From: Acidobacteria bacterium RIFCSPLOWO2_12_FULL_68_19
GTDB taxonomy: Bacteria > Acidobacteriota > Vicinamibacteria > Vicinamibacterales > UBA2999
DNA length: 64,000 bases
NCBI GenBank assembly: GCA_001767525.1
Contig: MELF01000049.1
Coordinates: forward strand, 78,419 to 142,418
Direction of reading: 5' to 3'
The position numbers and the translations under genes were made by a program. Positions 1 to 8,723 of this stretch are shown here, piece after piece. The notes below the pieces were generated by a model. It saw nothing but the letters and a program-made list of their open reading frames with translations. It did no database searches and was not told the DNA's origin. The first letter of the stretch is position 1. Each line of letters begins with the position of its first letter.

Positions 1-225
1 CCGGACCGCCACCCAGTCGCCGACGGCCGGCAACTCGCTGCGGCTCCTGGCGCGATGCTTCAGCCGGCCCGCGACGGTCGTCTCGCGCTCGCCCTCCGCC
101 GTCCACACGCGGTACAGGTAGTTGAACTCGATGGCGACGCGCGCCGGCTGGACGCCGGCGCCCGGCTCCAGCGCGTCGAACGCCGCGGCGAATGCCTCAT
201 CCCATCCGAGCTGCGTCAGGCGCAT
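1..225 (-). CDS. rsgA: Ribosome small-subunit-dependent GTPase A, N-terminal part (cut by window edge)
   Basis: Only the first 75 codons are present; the gene runs off the left edge. The translation starts MRLTQLGWDEAFAAAF and continues through PARV, YLYRVWT and AVGDWVAV. These match the N-terminal OB-fold region of RsgA/YjeQ, the circularly permuted GTPase that acts late in 30S subunit assembly. The GTPase and zinc-binding domains would lie outside the window. The ATG at 225 gives the usual start just before 'GWDE'. It is divergent from the DUF1499 gene, with about 25 bp between the starts, so the two share a very compact promoter region. Identification rests on the partial N-terminus only. 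Confidence 0.8.
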   Translation of the reverse strand, partial: MRLTQLGWDEAFAAAFDALEPGAGVQPARVAIEFNYLYRVWTAEGERETTVAGRLKHRARSRSELPAVGDWVAVR

Positions 226-249
226 GAGAACAGCCTATAGTACGCGCTG

Positions 250-966
250 ATGACGCTGGAGCTTGCCGTATGCGCCGTCGCGGCGCTCGCGCTCGTCCTG
301 CTCGGCCTCACCGGGCCCGCCTACCGGATCGGGCTGCTGTCGGTGGCGCAGGCGTTGACGCTGCTGCAGTGGATTGCGTATGTCGCCGCCGCCGCGCTCG
401 CGGCGGGGCTGCTCGTCGGATTCCTGGCGTACCGTCGCGGCGCCAGGATGCGCATGGTCGTCGCGGCCGCGGCGGTCCTCGGCGGCGTGGCCGCCACGGT
501 CATTCCACTCGAAACGATCCGACGGCACCAGAGTGCTCCGCCCATCCACGACCTCACCACGGATCTCGAGAACCCGCCGACCTTCGAGGCGATCCCGCCG
601 CTGCGCGGCGACCGGTCCAACAGCCTGGAGCGCTCACGTGCGATGTCGGACGAGCAGCGGCGCTCCTACCCCGATCTGGCGCCGATGACTCTGCCCCTGC
701 CGCCCGACCGGGCGTTCGCGCGCGCACTGACGCGCGCGCAGGAGGCCGAATGGACGCTCGTGACCGCCGACCGTGGATCGGGCCGCATCGAAGCGACCGA
801 CACCACGCGCTGGTTCGGGTTCACCGACGACATCGTCGTGCGGCTCACGCCGTGGGGCAGCGGCACGCGGGTGGACGTCAGGGTCTCGGCGCGCCAGGGC
901 GAGAGCGACGGGGGGCGCAACGCGCGCCGCATTCGCCGGTATCTCGGGGCGCTGCAGGCCCGCTGA
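250..966 (+). CDS. DUF1499 family membrane protein
   Basis: A 238-residue protein with three predicted N-terminal membrane segments (roughly residues 1-25, 38-60 and 68-88). A soluble domain follows, containing the DUF1499 hallmark PPIHDLTTDLENPPTF near residue 97. The C-terminal half ends in a beta-rich VDVRVSARQGESDGG stretch, also typical of the family. DUF1499 proteins have no established biochemical role; the soluble domain is expected to face the periplasm. The gene is divergent from rsgA and convergent with terC, whose stop lies 20 bp downstream. The assignment to the family is firm and the function is unknown. Confidence 0.85.
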   Translation: MTLELAVCAVAALALVLLGLTGPAYRIGLLSVAQALTLLQWIAYVAAAALAAGLLVGFLAYRRGARMRMVVAAAAVLGGVAATVIPLETIRRHQSAPPIHDLTTDLENPPTFEAIPPLRGDRSNSLERSRAMSDEQRRSYPDLAPMTLPLPPDRAFARALTRAQEAEWTLVTADRGSGRIEATDTTRWFGFTDDIVVRLTPWGSGTRVDVRVSARQGESDGGRNARRIRRYLGALQAR

Positions 967-985
967 CACCTGCCGGCGTCGCGCC

Positions 986-1723
986 CTACTCCGAATACGC
1001 CTGGTGGAGATGCACGGGGTGCGCTTTCGCCCGCACCCGCAGGTTGATCATCTCGACGAACACCGAGAAGCCCATCGCGAAGTAGATGTAGCCTTTCGGG
1101 ATGTGCTGGTCGAACCCCTCGGCGACCAGCGACACCCCGATCAGCAGCAGGAAGCTGAGCGCCAGCATCTTCACCGTCGGATGCCGCTCGACGAAGACCG
1201 CGATCGGGCCGGACGAGACGAACATCACGGCGACCGCGGCGACGACCGCAACGATCATCACCGCCACGTCCTCCGCCATCCCGACCGCCGTGATCACCGA
1301 GTCGAGCGAGAAGACGACATCGAGCAGCATGATCTGCACGATGACCGAGGCGAACGAGGCGGCCACCCCGGCCGAGGCGTGCCCTTCCTCGCCCTCGAGC
1401 TTCTCGTGAATCTCGTGGGTGCTCTTGGCCAGCAGGAACAGCCCGCCGACAATCAGAATGAGATCGCGCCCAGAAATCTCCTGTCCTACCACCGCGAAGA
1501 GCGGCGCCGTCAGCCGCATCACCCACGTAATCGACAGCAGCAGCACGATCCGCATCAACATCGCCAGGATCAGGCCGATCCTGCGCGCCCGGCCGCGCTC
1601 CTCCGGCGCGAGCTTCCCGGCGAGGATGGAAATGAAGACGATGTTGTCGATGCCGAGGACGATCTCCAGGACCGTCAGCGTCAGGAGGGCGATCCACCCC
1701 TCCGGCGTCGTCATCCAGTCCAT
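986..1723 (-). CDS. TerC family integral membrane protein
   Basis: A 245-residue polytopic membrane protein. The first segment carries the family signature EIVLGIDNIVFISILAGKL, with acidic residues inside the membrane. The second copy of the pseudo-repeat carries LLDVVFSLDSVITAVGM. TerC/YoaE proteins are linked to tellurite resistance and, in better-studied members, to Mn2+ export and metal supply for exported proteins; which applies here cannot be read from sequence. It is shorter than TerC-CBS fusions (about 500 residues), so it is the stand-alone type. The start is the ATG at 1723, nine bases below the stop of the upstream hypothetical gene, so the two are probably co-transcribed. Confidence 0.9.
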   Translation of the reverse strand: MDWMTTPEGWIALLTLTVLEIVLGIDNIVFISILAGKLAPEERGRARRIGLILAMLMRIVLLLSITWVMRLTAPLFAVVGQEISGRDLILIVGGLFLLAKSTHEIHEKLEGEEGHASAGVAASFASVIVQIMLLDVVFSLDSVITAVGMAEDVAVMIVAVVAAVAVMFVSSGPIAVFVERHPTVKMLALSFLLLIGVSLVAEGFDQHIPKGYIYFAMGFSVFVEMINLRVRAKAHPVHLHQAYSE

Positions 1724-1732
1724 GGCTCTGCC

Positions 1733-2260
1733 TCAGGAGCGCTGCGGCGCTGGAGACGACTCTGAGAGCTGCGGGAGGTCCGCCAGACCGCCCCACGTCT
1801 CGGAGTCCTGCCAGAGCAGCGTCGAAAAATAGAGCGACACCTCGTCGGCCGGAAACGAAGACGCGAGGGTCTCGGCCGCAGCACGGAGGCGGTCCGCCGG
1901 CGGCGCGGTAAGGTTCTCATCGGCGATGAGGCCGTTCTCGTGGGCGATGCCCAGCGCGTCGAGGAAGCGCCCCATCATGGCGCGCTGATGATCGAGGTGA
2001 TACGCCACGAGGAGCCGTACGGCGACGGCCTCGGACACGGCGGGCAGCGCGAGCAACTGTCGGACCTTCTTGTCGAGCGGCATGGCGTGAACGCTCTTCA
2101 GACGAAACCGGATCCGCTGCGCGATCGCCGCCGTGGCGTCCGCCTGCTCGACGCCGGCGTTCTCGTCCTGCCAGAACGCCTCCGCCGCCCGCAGCCTGCG
2201 GTCGGGTGGCAGCCGCTTGAAGAGGTGGGAGGGGCGGGGCGTTGCGGGCGTGTCGCTCAT
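1733..2260 (-). CDS. Conserved hypothetical protein (175 aa)
   Basis: A soluble, mostly alpha-helical protein of 175 residues with no signal peptide or membrane segment. Recognisable features are an N-terminal LFKRLPPDRRLRAAEAFW, a helical region with many Leu and Arg residues (KKVRQLLALPAVSEAVAVRL), and a His/Arg patch YHLDHQRAMMGRF. I do not recognise a named family and assign no function. It lies nine bases upstream of terC on the same strand and 26 bp from the divergent ferredoxin start. The coding potential is good: it is the only long frame here and it fits the spacing to both neighbours. Confidence 0.6.
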   Translation of the reverse strand: MSDTPATPRPSHLFKRLPPDRRLRAAEAFWQDENAGVEQADATAAIAQRIRFRLKSVHAMPLDKKVRQLLALPAVSEAVAVRLLVAYHLDHQRAMMGRFLDALGIAHENGLIADENLTAPPADRLRAAAETLASSFPADEVSLYFSTLLWQDSETWGGLADLPQLSESSPAPQRS

Positions 2261-2286
2261 TCAGACGGCTACGTTAACATAGCCGC

Positions 2287-2643
2287 ATGCCGAAATTGAC
2301 CGTGGAAGGCTTCACCACCGTGGAGGTGCAGGCGGGCACGCGCCTGGTGCTCGCCATCGAGCAGGATGCGGGTGTTGACATCCTCCACGCCTGCGGCGGA
2401 AACGCACGCTGTACGACCTGCCGCGTGGAGTTCGTGGACGGCGAGCCGGAACGGATGACGACGGCCGAGAAGACCAGGCTGGCCGAGCGCGGCCTGACCG
2501 GCGTGCGCCTGTCGTGCCAGATCGTCTGCGATCACGACATGACCGTGCGCGCGGTGAGCCGCCTCACCGGCAGCGGCCGTCCCGACCCGGGCCGCACGCC
2601 GATGCCCACGATTCAGCCGCCGCCGGAGTGGAGCACGAGATAG
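2287..2643 (+). CDS. Plant-type 2Fe-2S ferredoxin
   Basis: A 118-residue soluble protein with the [2Fe-2S] ferredoxin cysteine pattern: CGGNARCTTC around residues 38-47 and a fourth cysteine in RLSCQ near residue 78. It should carry single electrons in the cytoplasm; the partner is not evident. The C-terminal 30 residues are Pro/Arg-rich and look disordered. The stop codon at 2641-2643 runs straight into a short tandem repeat and then the mreB relic, so the extreme C-terminus may have been shaped by the rearrangement. It is divergent from the 1733-2260 gene. Confidence 0.85.
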   Translation: MPKLTVEGFTTVEVQAGTRLVLAIEQDAGVDILHACGGNARCTTCRVEFVDGEPERMTTAEKTRLAERGLTGVRLSCQIVCDHDMTVRAVSRLTGSGRPDPGRTPMPTIQPPPEWSTR

Positions 2644-2692
2644 CCGATAGCCGGTAGGCGGTAGCCGGTGGCCGGTAGCCGGTAGCTGCTCG
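2641..2692. repeat. Short tandem repeat of the TAGCCGGTAG type
   Basis: About 50 bp made of imperfect copies of a 7-10 bp unit (tagccgatag, ccggtaggcg, gtagccggtg, gccggtagcc). It starts at the ferredoxin stop codon and abuts the end of the mreB relic. It resembles low-complexity intergenic repeats and has no spacer structure, so it is not a CRISPR array. It may mark the junction where mreB was lost. Confidence 0.6.
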
Positions 2693-2699
2693 CCAAGCC

Positions 2700-2962
2700 A
2701 GGCAGACTTTTCGCAGCAAGTTCATATTCGACAACATCTTCCCGGCTCCGAGCACCACCGATGACAACGGGTCCTCCGCCACCTGCACCGGCACGTCCGC
2801 CTCCTGCTGGAGCCGCGCATCGAGATTCCGCAGCAGCGCGCCGCTGCCGACGACGATCATGTTCCCGCACGCCTCCACGATCGGCAGCCCGGCGCCGATG
2901 GCCGCCGCCGTCCCTTCTTCCACCAGGTACACCTCGTCCGCGCGGGTACGGCTCGGCGGCGC
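2700..2962 (-). pseudogene. mreB: mreB relic, 5'-truncated and internally deleted
   Basis: One minus-strand frame reads DEVYLVEEGTAAAIGAGLPI then VEACGNMIVVGSGALLRN, followed by LQQEADVPVQVAEDPLSSV and LLRKVCLA. The first part matches the MreB region around 'VYLIEEPMAAAIGAGLP'. The second matches the C-terminal 'GGALLRNLD...VAEDPL'. In an intact MreB (about 345 residues) these are separated by roughly 130 residues, including most of the DIGGGTTEV phosphate-2 region. All sequence before 'EVYLVEE' is also missing. The frame opens only 30 bp from the typA stop and ends in the tandem repeat, so no functional product is expected. An intact mreB presumably exists elsewhere in the genome. Confidence 0.8.
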
Positions 2963-4792
2963 TCAGGATTCCCGTTTCGGCCTCAGATTGGCGGCGAGGA
3001 TCCGCTTCCGGGGCCGGATGCTCGTCGGCGTCACCTCGACCAGCTCGTCGGCGTTGATGAATTCGATCGCCTGTTCGAGATTGAGGGTGCGCGGCGGGAT
3101 GAGGCGTATCGCCTCGTCGGCGGTCGAGGCGCGCATGTTGGTCTGTTTCTTCTCCTTCGTGACGTTGACGTCCATGTCGCTCGGCCGGGCGTTCTCGCCG
3201 ATGATCATTCCCTCGTAGACCGGCGTGCCCGGCTCGACGAAGATCTCTCCGCGCTCCTGCAGGTTGAAAAGCGCGTAGGCCGTGGCGGCGCCCGGACGGT
3301 CCGCCACGAGGGCGCCCGTGGGTCGCGCGGGAATCGCGCCATGCCACGGCTCCCAGCCGGCGAACAGGTGGTTCATGATCCCGGTGCCCTTCGTGTCGGT
3401 CAGGAACTGCGACCGGAAGCCGATCAGGCCGCGCGCCGGGATGCGGAACTCCAGCCGCACGCGCCCGCTGCCGTGGTTGACGAGCCGCACGAGGACGCCG
3501 CGCCGCGTTCCCGTCTGGGCGATGACGACGCCCTGAAAGTCCTCCGGAACGTCGATCACCAGCTCCTCGATCGGCTCCACGCGGACGCCGTTCACCTCCC
3601 GGATCACGATCTCGGGCCGTGACACCTGGAGCTCGTGCCCTTCGCGCCGCATCATCTCGATCAGAATCGACAACTGCAGTTCACCGCGCCCGATGACCTT
3701 CACCTGCTCCGGAGCGTCGGTATCCTCGACCCGCAACGAGACGTTGCCGAGCAGCTCCCGGGCCAGACGGTCGCGGAGGTTGCGCGAGGTGACGTACTGG
3801 CCGTCGCGGCCGGCCATCGGCGAGGTATTGACGCCGAAGATCATCGAGACGGTCGGCTCGTCGATGGCGATCGGCGGAATCGGCACGCGCTGGTCGGGGC
3901 TGGAAATCGTCTCGCCGATGGTGATGTCCTCGATGCCCGCCACGCAGACGATGTCGCCTGCCGCCGCTTCGTCGACCTCCACCCGCTTGAGGCCGTCGAA
4001 CGCGAACAGCTTCGTGACGCGCGTGTCCTGCGCCGTGCCGTCCAGCTTCAGCACCGACACGGGGTCGTTCAGACGGACGGTCCCGTTGAAGACGCGCCCG
4101 ATGGCAATCCGGCCCAGATAGTCGCTCGAATCGAGGTTCGCCACCAGGATCTGCAGCGGCGACGCCGGATCCCCCCGGGGCGGCGGCACATGGTCGACGA
4201 TCGCGGCGAACAACGGGCCCAGATCGCGCCCCTCCGAGGCGGGATCCGCGGTGGCGACGCCGGTCCGCGCGTTCGTGTAGAGCACCGGGAAGTCGAGCTG
4301 CTCCTCGGTCGCGTCGAGATCGATGAACAGGTCGTAGATCTCGTTGAGGACCTCTTTCGGACGCGCGTCGGTCCGGTCGATCTTGTTCAGCACCACGATC
4401 GGCGGCAGTCCGCGCTCGAGCGCCTTGCGCAGGACGAAGCGGGTCTGCGGAAGCGGTCCCTCGGACGCGTCGACGAGCAGCAGGACGGCGTCGACCATCG
4501 ACAGCGTCCGCTCCACCTCGCCGCCGAAGTCCGCGTGCCCCGGCGTGTCCACGATGTTGATCAGGTAGTCGCGAAACCAGACCGCGGTGTTCTTAGCCAG
4601 AATCGTGATGCCGCGCTCGCGCTCCAGGTCGATGCTGTCCATGACCCGCTCGGCCACCTGCTGGTTGGCGCGGAACACCCCGCTCTGCCGCAGCAGCGCA
4701 TCGACGAGCGTCGTCTTGCCGTGATCGACATGGGCGACGATCGCCAGATTACGCCGGAGGGGATTGGCGACGGGCGCCTGGCTCGTTGACAC
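2963..4792 (-). CDS. typA: Translational GTPase TypA/BipA
   Basis: A 609-residue protein, full length for TypA. The G domain shows G1 [10 protein letters not shown] (about residues 20-29), the switch region [10 protein letters not shown]3 [15 protein letters not shown]4 NKIDR, and a C-terminal half with [16 protein letters not shown] typical of TypA. TypA associates with ribosomes and acts in stress-related 50S assembly. The ATG at 4792 gives the usual short N-terminal extension before [14 protein letters not shown]. The stop is followed directly by the mreB relic. No operon partner lies upstream; the next gene on that side is divergent. Confidence 0.97.
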   Translation of the reverse strand: MSTSQAPVANPLRRNLAIVAHVDHGKTTLVDALLRQSGVFRANQQVAERVMDSIDLERERGITILAKNTAVWFRDYLINIVDTPGHADFGGEVERTLSMVDAVLLLVDASEGPLPQTRFVLRKALERGLPPIVVLNKIDRTDARPKEVLNEIYDLFIDLDATEEQLDFPVLYTNARTGVATADPASEGRDLGPLFAAIVDHVPPPRGDPASPLQILVANLDSSDYLGRIAIGRVFNGTVRLNDPVSVLKLDGTAQDTRVTKLFAFDGLKRVEVDEAAAGDIVCVAGIEDITIGETISSPDQRVPIPPIAIDEPTVSMIFGVNTSPMAGRDGQYVTSRNLRDRLARELLGNVSLRVEDTDAPEQVKVIGRGELQLSILIEMMRREGHELQVSRPEIVIREVNGVRVEPIEELVIDVPEDFQGVVIAQTGTRRGVLVRLVNHGSGRVRLEFRIPARGLIGFRSQFLTDTKGTGIMNHLFAGWEPWHGAIPARPTGALVADRPGAATAYALFNLQERGEIFVEPGTPVYEGMIIGENARPSDMDVNVTKEKKQTNMRASTADEAIRLIPPRTLNLEQAIEFINADELVEVTPTSIRPRKRILAANLRPKRES

Positions 4793-5078
4793 CTCCGCAG
4801 TATAGCGGTCGTTCAGCGGCGGAACGACCCGCTCGATCGCGTCCGGCCGGCCGCCGTCCTCTCCCCCTCGGCCCCGCCCGACGAGTGGCCGGCCATGCGA
4901 ACGTACGCGCGCCTCGGTTATGATCTACTCAGAACGCTGCCTCGATTCGCCGCGGCGGCCGATCTCCTCCCGGTACGGGGCCACGCCGGGAGCGGGAATC
5001 GATGCGGGCTGGAGCCGTCGGTGGCGGAGGCGCCCGGAAGGGTGCTCGTCGAGGCTACGAAGGAGTCGGAGCAGAAGA

Positions 5079-5303
5079 ATGCCGCTGTACGAGTACGCCT
5101 GCAAGTCATGCGCGCACCAGTTCGAGCTCCTGATGCGCGCAAACGAAGCGCCCGCCTGCCCCGCGTGCCACGGCACGGCGCTCGAGCGGAAGCTGTCGGT
5201 GTTTGCGGCCCATACCGGCGGCGCGCCGGCGCGCGGCGCCGCGGCCGGCCCGTGCGGCACGTGCGGTGACCCGCGCGGCCCCGGGGCCTGCTCGCTGAAC
5301 TAG
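5079..5303 (+). CDS. FmdB-type zinc ribbon protein
   Basis: A 74-residue protein starting MPLYEYACKSCAHQFELL and continuing ACPACHGTALERKLSVF, the zinc-ribbon signature of the FmdB/CxxC_CxxC_SSSS family (two CxxC pairs). The C-terminus is Gly/Ala-rich and carries a second Cys pair in GPCGTCGDPRGPGAC, which is common in longer members. The role of the family is unclear; regulatory functions have been suggested. I chose the ATG at 5079 because MPLYEY is the invariant family start and it is preceded by AGGAG. Longer in-frame extensions upstream are not supported. Confidence 0.85.
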   Translation: MPLYEYACKSCAHQFELLMRANEAPACPACHGTALERKLSVFAAHTGGAPARGAAAGPCGTCGDPRGPGACSLN

Positions 5304-5376
5304 TCGAACCACCCCGACACGCCCAGCCGTCGGCGGGGCGCCCGCCCGGGCTCGCAGGACTCGACCGCGTGAGGAC

Positions 5377-6234
5377 TCAGTGATGGTCGTCGGTCACCAT
5401 GTGCGGGCTGCTCCGCTCGACGCACGGCGGCGATTCCATCAGCGCATCGGATGTCCCCGTCAGCAGCGCCAGCCGGCGAGGGGTCATTTCCCACGGGCCG
5501 GTGAACACAACGGGATCCTCCACCGTCGCTGAATAGTGAAGAACGTCACCCTCCCGGCGAAAGCGCTCGATCACCCGCATCTGGTCGCTGTGGAACCACC
5601 CGTCCGCGTCGAGCCACGACTCGTCGGTGAAGTTCCTCACGTCCACGACGAGCGTGTCGTCCTCCCAGCGGCCGACGCCGTCGCCCATCCATGATGGATC
5701 GACGTCGTCGCGGTGCGGACGTCCATCGGTCGGGATGACACGAAACGTGTTGCGATTGGCGTACAACAAGACGACCTGCCCCGGCGTCTGCACGATCTGA
5801 TCCGGCGGGCCCATCCGCGGAACACCCTGCGGCTTGCAGTAGAAGGCCGGATCCAGTCGCGTTTGCCGGCGGGACGTCTCTTCCAGCTTGGCGCGCAATT
5901 CCGGTTTGTAGGGCGGCTTGTTGGGAGCGTTGGCCTTTCGCTCGGCGCCCCGTCGATCGAGTGCGGCAAACAGGTCTTTGCCCTCGAAGATATCGGCGCC
6001 ATCGAGCTGAAACACGACAATCTGCGTGTCGCCCCTCTGCACCGTGTTCGGCAGACCGCCGCCACGGGTTCCCCAAATACCGTTCAAGTCAGGACGGCCG
6101 TCGGCGGTGCGCGGCGCCGGTCTTGACGCAGCGGGCGCTGGGGCCGGCGCCTGGGTCTGCGCGCTCGCTCCATTCGCGTGGATCTGGCCGGCCAGTACCG
6201 CGAGCGAAACCACGGACAACACGTGGAGATTCAT
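5377..6234 (-). CDS. Secreted beta-rich 'MDGRP' family protein (copy 1)
   Basis: A 285-residue protein with a signal peptide (MNLHVLSVVSLAVLAG, cleavage near ANGASA). Its mature part belongs to a paralogous set seen six times in this window. The shared landmarks here are DGRPDLNGIWGTRGG, the altered TDGRPHRDD, then GVGRWEDDTLVVDVRNF and YSATVEDPVVF. No catalytic motif is recognised; the family is mostly annotated as hypothetical. The start at 6234 has GAGAGG five bases upstream; upstream ATGs at 6252 and 6261 overlap the DUF6152 stop. It is the last gene of the operon that begins at 9610. Confidence 0.75.
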   Translation of the reverse strand: MNLHVLSVVSLAVLAGQIHANGASAQTQAPAPAPAASRPAPRTADGRPDLNGIWGTRGGGLPNTVQRGDTQIVVFQLDGADIFEGKDLFAALDRRGAERKANAPNKPPYKPELRAKLEETSRRQTRLDPAFYCKPQGVPRMGPPDQIVQTPGQVVLLYANRNTFRVIPTDGRPHRDDVDPSWMGDGVGRWEDDTLVVDVRNFTDESWLDADGWFHSDQMRVIERFRREGDVLHYSATVEDPVVFTGPWEMTPRRLALLTGTSDALMESPPCVERSSPHMVTDDHH

Positions 6235-6257
6235 GGCGACCTCTCGGCTCATGTGAG

Positions 6258-6659
6258 TCATCGCAGCTGGTTGATGTCTCCGAGGGCAATCAGCAGCTCC
6301 TGGCCATTGGCGAAGGTCATCTTGCGCAGGAGCACCGTGAGCGACCCGTCCTTCGGCGCATAGCCTTCCAACGTGACGCGCTGACCAAGACCGAGCTTGT
6401 CTCGCGTCACGCCTGCCCGGCGGAGCGTGACCGGAGGAAAGGTCTCGACCGTCCAGGTCGTGATCTTCCCGGAGGCGTCCGCCACGTCCAGGTACAGGTA
6501 GACGTGCGGATTGACCCACTCGACTTTCGACACGGTCCCCTGCAGCGTCATCAACCTGGTTTCGTCGAACACCGCCGCGAACGAATGATGGCCGAACGCC
6601 GGCAGCGCCGTCGCACCGACGACGAACCCGACGATTCCCGCCAAGAGCCGGAGTCGCAT
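6258..6659 (-). CDS. DUF6152 family periplasmic protein (copy 1)
   Basis: A 133-residue protein with a signal peptide ending ALPAFG; predicted cleavage leaves His-His-Ser-Phe at the mature N-terminus. Other family landmarks are the internal VEWVNPHVYLYLDV, TWTVETFPP and a small beta-barrel-like pattern (LGLGQRVTLEG). The two N-terminal histidines and the NPH histidine could form a metal site; that is inference from their conservation in all copies here. It sits just upstream of the copy-1 'MDGRP' gene with overlapping or near-overlapping ends. A degraded gene separates it from the next DUF6152 gene. Confidence 0.85.
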   Translation of the reverse strand: MRLRLLAGIVGFVVGATALPAFGHHSFAAVFDETRLMTLQGTVSKVEWVNPHVYLYLDVADASGKITTWTVETFPPVTLRRAGVTRDKLGLGQRVTLEGYAPKDGSLTVLLRKMTFANGQELLIALGDINQLR

Positions 6660-6693
6660 GTCCCTTCCTCCTGGTTGTCAGTCGGCCTCGCGA

Positions 6694-7140
6694 TCACCTC
6701 ATCCACGTATCGGTGGGACCCTCGCCGACATCGCCCGTGTCGGTAATCCGACTGGCGCTGGCCACGGGCACGCCGGTGATGACTTCCTCGCGCCCGTTGG
6801 CGTTCCCATACGGGGAGGATTCTACAAGGCGTTCAACGTAGATGGCGAGAGCAGCCATCGCGCAGGTTTCCATGAGTTCGCGCTGGTCGAGAAAGTGACG
6901 ACACGCAGGTGGTGGCGCGACGGCGAAGCCCAGCATGGACCTGTCAGCGCGTGTTGGCAAGCCCCTCGAGGACCAAGACGACGGCCTGCCGCGGGCAGGT
7001 ATTCGGATGCTCTCGCAGGCGCAGATGGAAACGAAAGACGACGGCCTGATCGGCGCCGAGCGGCACGAGCGCAGCGGCGGCCGGACCTTGCACCATCGAC
7101 CTGGCGATCCCCAAGGTCCGGCAAACACGGAACGTCCGTC
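6694..7140 (-). pseudogene. Degraded, frameshifted coding remnant (unidentified)
   Basis: The 580 bp between the two DUF6152 genes has no intact gene but carries coding-like minus-strand pieces in two frames. Around 7120-6945 one frame reads DQAVVFRFHLRLREHPNT then QAVVLVLEGLANTR and stops. From about 6900 another frame reads FLDQRELMETCAMAALAIYV and runs through VITGVPVASASRITDTGD to a stop near 6694. Both pieces have GC-rich third codon positions like the neighbours. I could not assign a family. The orientation and place suggest that a gene of this operon has decayed. Confidence 0.45.
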
Positions 7141-7240
7141 ACTGCCGCAATCCCGCCGGCGAGCGGAGCGGTCTCTTACGGAAAGTCGACTCGTCAGTCG
7201 CGAAAGCGACTGCGCCCCGCGAAGAGCGAGGCGCCCCAGG

Positions 7241-7630
7241 TCAGTCGACCGCCCCCGACCACGACCAGTTGTCCGCCGGCCGCCGGATGGTTCCGATGCG
7301 CAAGCGCGGCGACGACTCGTCGCGCGGCGGCGCCCCTGTCACGACCAGCCGGTCGCCCGGCCGAAGGGTCGTTCTGGTCAACTGGGCGTGGGTCAACTGG
7401 CTGATCGACCCCCACTCGAGCGTCCACGTCACCGTCGCGCCGTCCTTGCCGGTCACGTCGAGGCGCAGGAACGAATGCGGGTTTCGCCAGACGAATTCCT
7501 TGACGACTCCCTCGACCTGCACTTCTTTCGACCCGTCATAGGTCGCCGAGAACGAGTGGTGCGCGAACACCTGCCCGCCCGCCGCCAGCATCACGCCGAC
7601 GCCCAGCAGCACCAAGACCATGCGCCTCAT
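7241..7630 (-). CDS. DUF6152 family periplasmic protein (copy 2)
   Basis: A 129-residue protein. The signal peptide MRRMVLVLLGVGVMLAAGG ends in QVFA, leaving HHSFSATYDG as the mature start. It keeps the WRNPHSFLRLDV motif, the WTLEWGS strand and the LRPGDRLVVTG turn of the family. GGAGG lies directly upstream of the ATG at 7630, which rules out the longer open frame. It follows the MBL-like gene by 34 bp and is part of the operon starting at 9610. Confidence 0.87.
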   Translation of the reverse strand: MRRMVLVLLGVGVMLAAGGQVFAHHSFSATYDGSKEVQVEGVVKEFVWRNPHSFLRLDVTGKDGATVTWTLEWGSISQLTHAQLTRTTLRPGDRLVVTGAPPRDESSPRLRIGTIRRPADNWSWSGAVD

Positions 7631-7664
7631 GAGATCCTCCCTGTCGCGTCCGTTCGAGCCCTGC

Positions 7665-8723
7665 TCACGACTGACTGAGCGACCGATACACTGCCTCGAC
7701 AAACCGCTCGGTCGTCCACGGTCCTGTCTCGCGCCCGTAGCGCGCGTCGTACTCCCGCGTCGGGCGGGCCGCCTTGACTTGCTCCAGCGTCAACCCTCTC
7801 CGGATCATATCCTGCACGCGGTCCCGAACGATCGCCATCATATCGCGGTAATACACGACTTCGGCGTGATCGGCGAGACGGCCGTGTCCCGGGACGACCA
7901 GCGTCCCGCCCGAGGCGTTGCCCGCCGGCACCGTCACGTCGATCAGCCCGTTGAGCGCCTCCACCATGCGCTCGATGCCGCCGCCCGCCTCCAGGTCGAT
8001 CCGCGGATAGCCGGTCAGATCGAGCAGATCGCCGGCGCTCACCACGTCGGACTTCCGAAACAGGACGATGCTCGTGCCGTCGGTGTTCCCGGGCCGATGC
8101 AGAATCACGACAGGCTCGCCGTTGAAATAGAGACGTTTCTGCGGGATCGAAAACGTGTTGTCCGGCCAGCCCGTCTCGGGAATCCGGGGCGCCGCGCCGG
8201 CCGCCCCGGCCAGCCGGTGAAACACGGTCAGATACGCGATGACCGACGCCTTCCCCACATCCAGCGCCCCCTGTGGGCCGGCGGCGTAGTCTGGCGCCCG
8301 GAACGGGATCGTCTCTCCGACGTCTGCGATGGCCGCATTCCCGCCGACGTGATCCTCGAATTCCACCGTGTTGATGATGTAGCGCAGCGGACGCGTCGAC
8401 AGGCGCCTGATGGCTGCCAGCACGGCTTCGCTCATCGAGGCGCCCCCGGTGTCCACGACCAGCACGCCGTCGTCGCCGATCTGTACCGTGATGTTGGCGC
8501 CTGCGCCGACCAGCATGTACACGTTGCCCTGGACCGGCAGCACCTCCACGGTCCCGGCGGCAGGCGCGTGCACGCGTGGGGGCCACTCGGCCTGGCCCTC
8601 GCCGGCTTGCGCGCTCTGGGTGGACACGAGGGCCGTCCCGCCAAGCAGGCTCACGCACAGGAGTGCCACCCCGCGCCACGCGGCAACGCCGCGCCGTGGT
8701 GAGTCCTTCGGCTGTCGCGTCAT
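7665..8723 (-). CDS. Secreted metallo-beta-lactamase-fold protein with degenerate metal motif (copy 1)
   Basis: A 352-residue protein with an N-terminal signal segment (residues 16-40) and an MBL-fold domain starting near residue 58 (VEVLPVQGNVYMLVG, GVLVVDTG). The HxHxDH metal signature is replaced by NTVEFEDHVGGN at residues 118-129, so only D124 and H125 remain. Later landmarks HRPGNTDGTSIVLF, SDVVSAGDLLDLTG and LVVPGHGRLADHAEV are present. Classical two-zinc hydrolase activity therefore seems unlikely; a one-metal or non-enzymatic role is possible. Its ATG at 8723 overlaps the stop of the upstream secreted-protein gene by 4 bp, a sign of translational coupling. Confidence 0.82.
   Translation of the reverse strand: MTRQPKDSPRRGVAAWRGVALLCVSLLGGTALVSTQSAQAGEGQAEWPPRVHAPAAGTVEVLPVQGNVYMLVGAGANITVQIGDDGVLVVDTGGASMSEAVLAAIRRLSTRPLRYIINTVEFEDHVGGNAAIADVGETIPFRAPDYAAGPQGALDVGKASVIAYLTVFHRLAGAAGAAPRIPETGWPDNTFSIPQKRLYFNGEPVVILHRPGNTDGTSIVLFRKSDVVSAGDLLDLTGYPRIDLEAGGGIERMVEALNGLIDVTVPAGNASGGTLVVPGHGRLADHAEVVYYRDMMAIVRDRVQDMIRRGLTLEQVKAARPTREYDARYGRETGPWTTERFVEAVYRSLSQS

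Noticed and set aside
2641..2692. CRISPR-like array
   Set aside because: The repeat unit is under 11 bp with no spacers; it is a simple tandem repeat.
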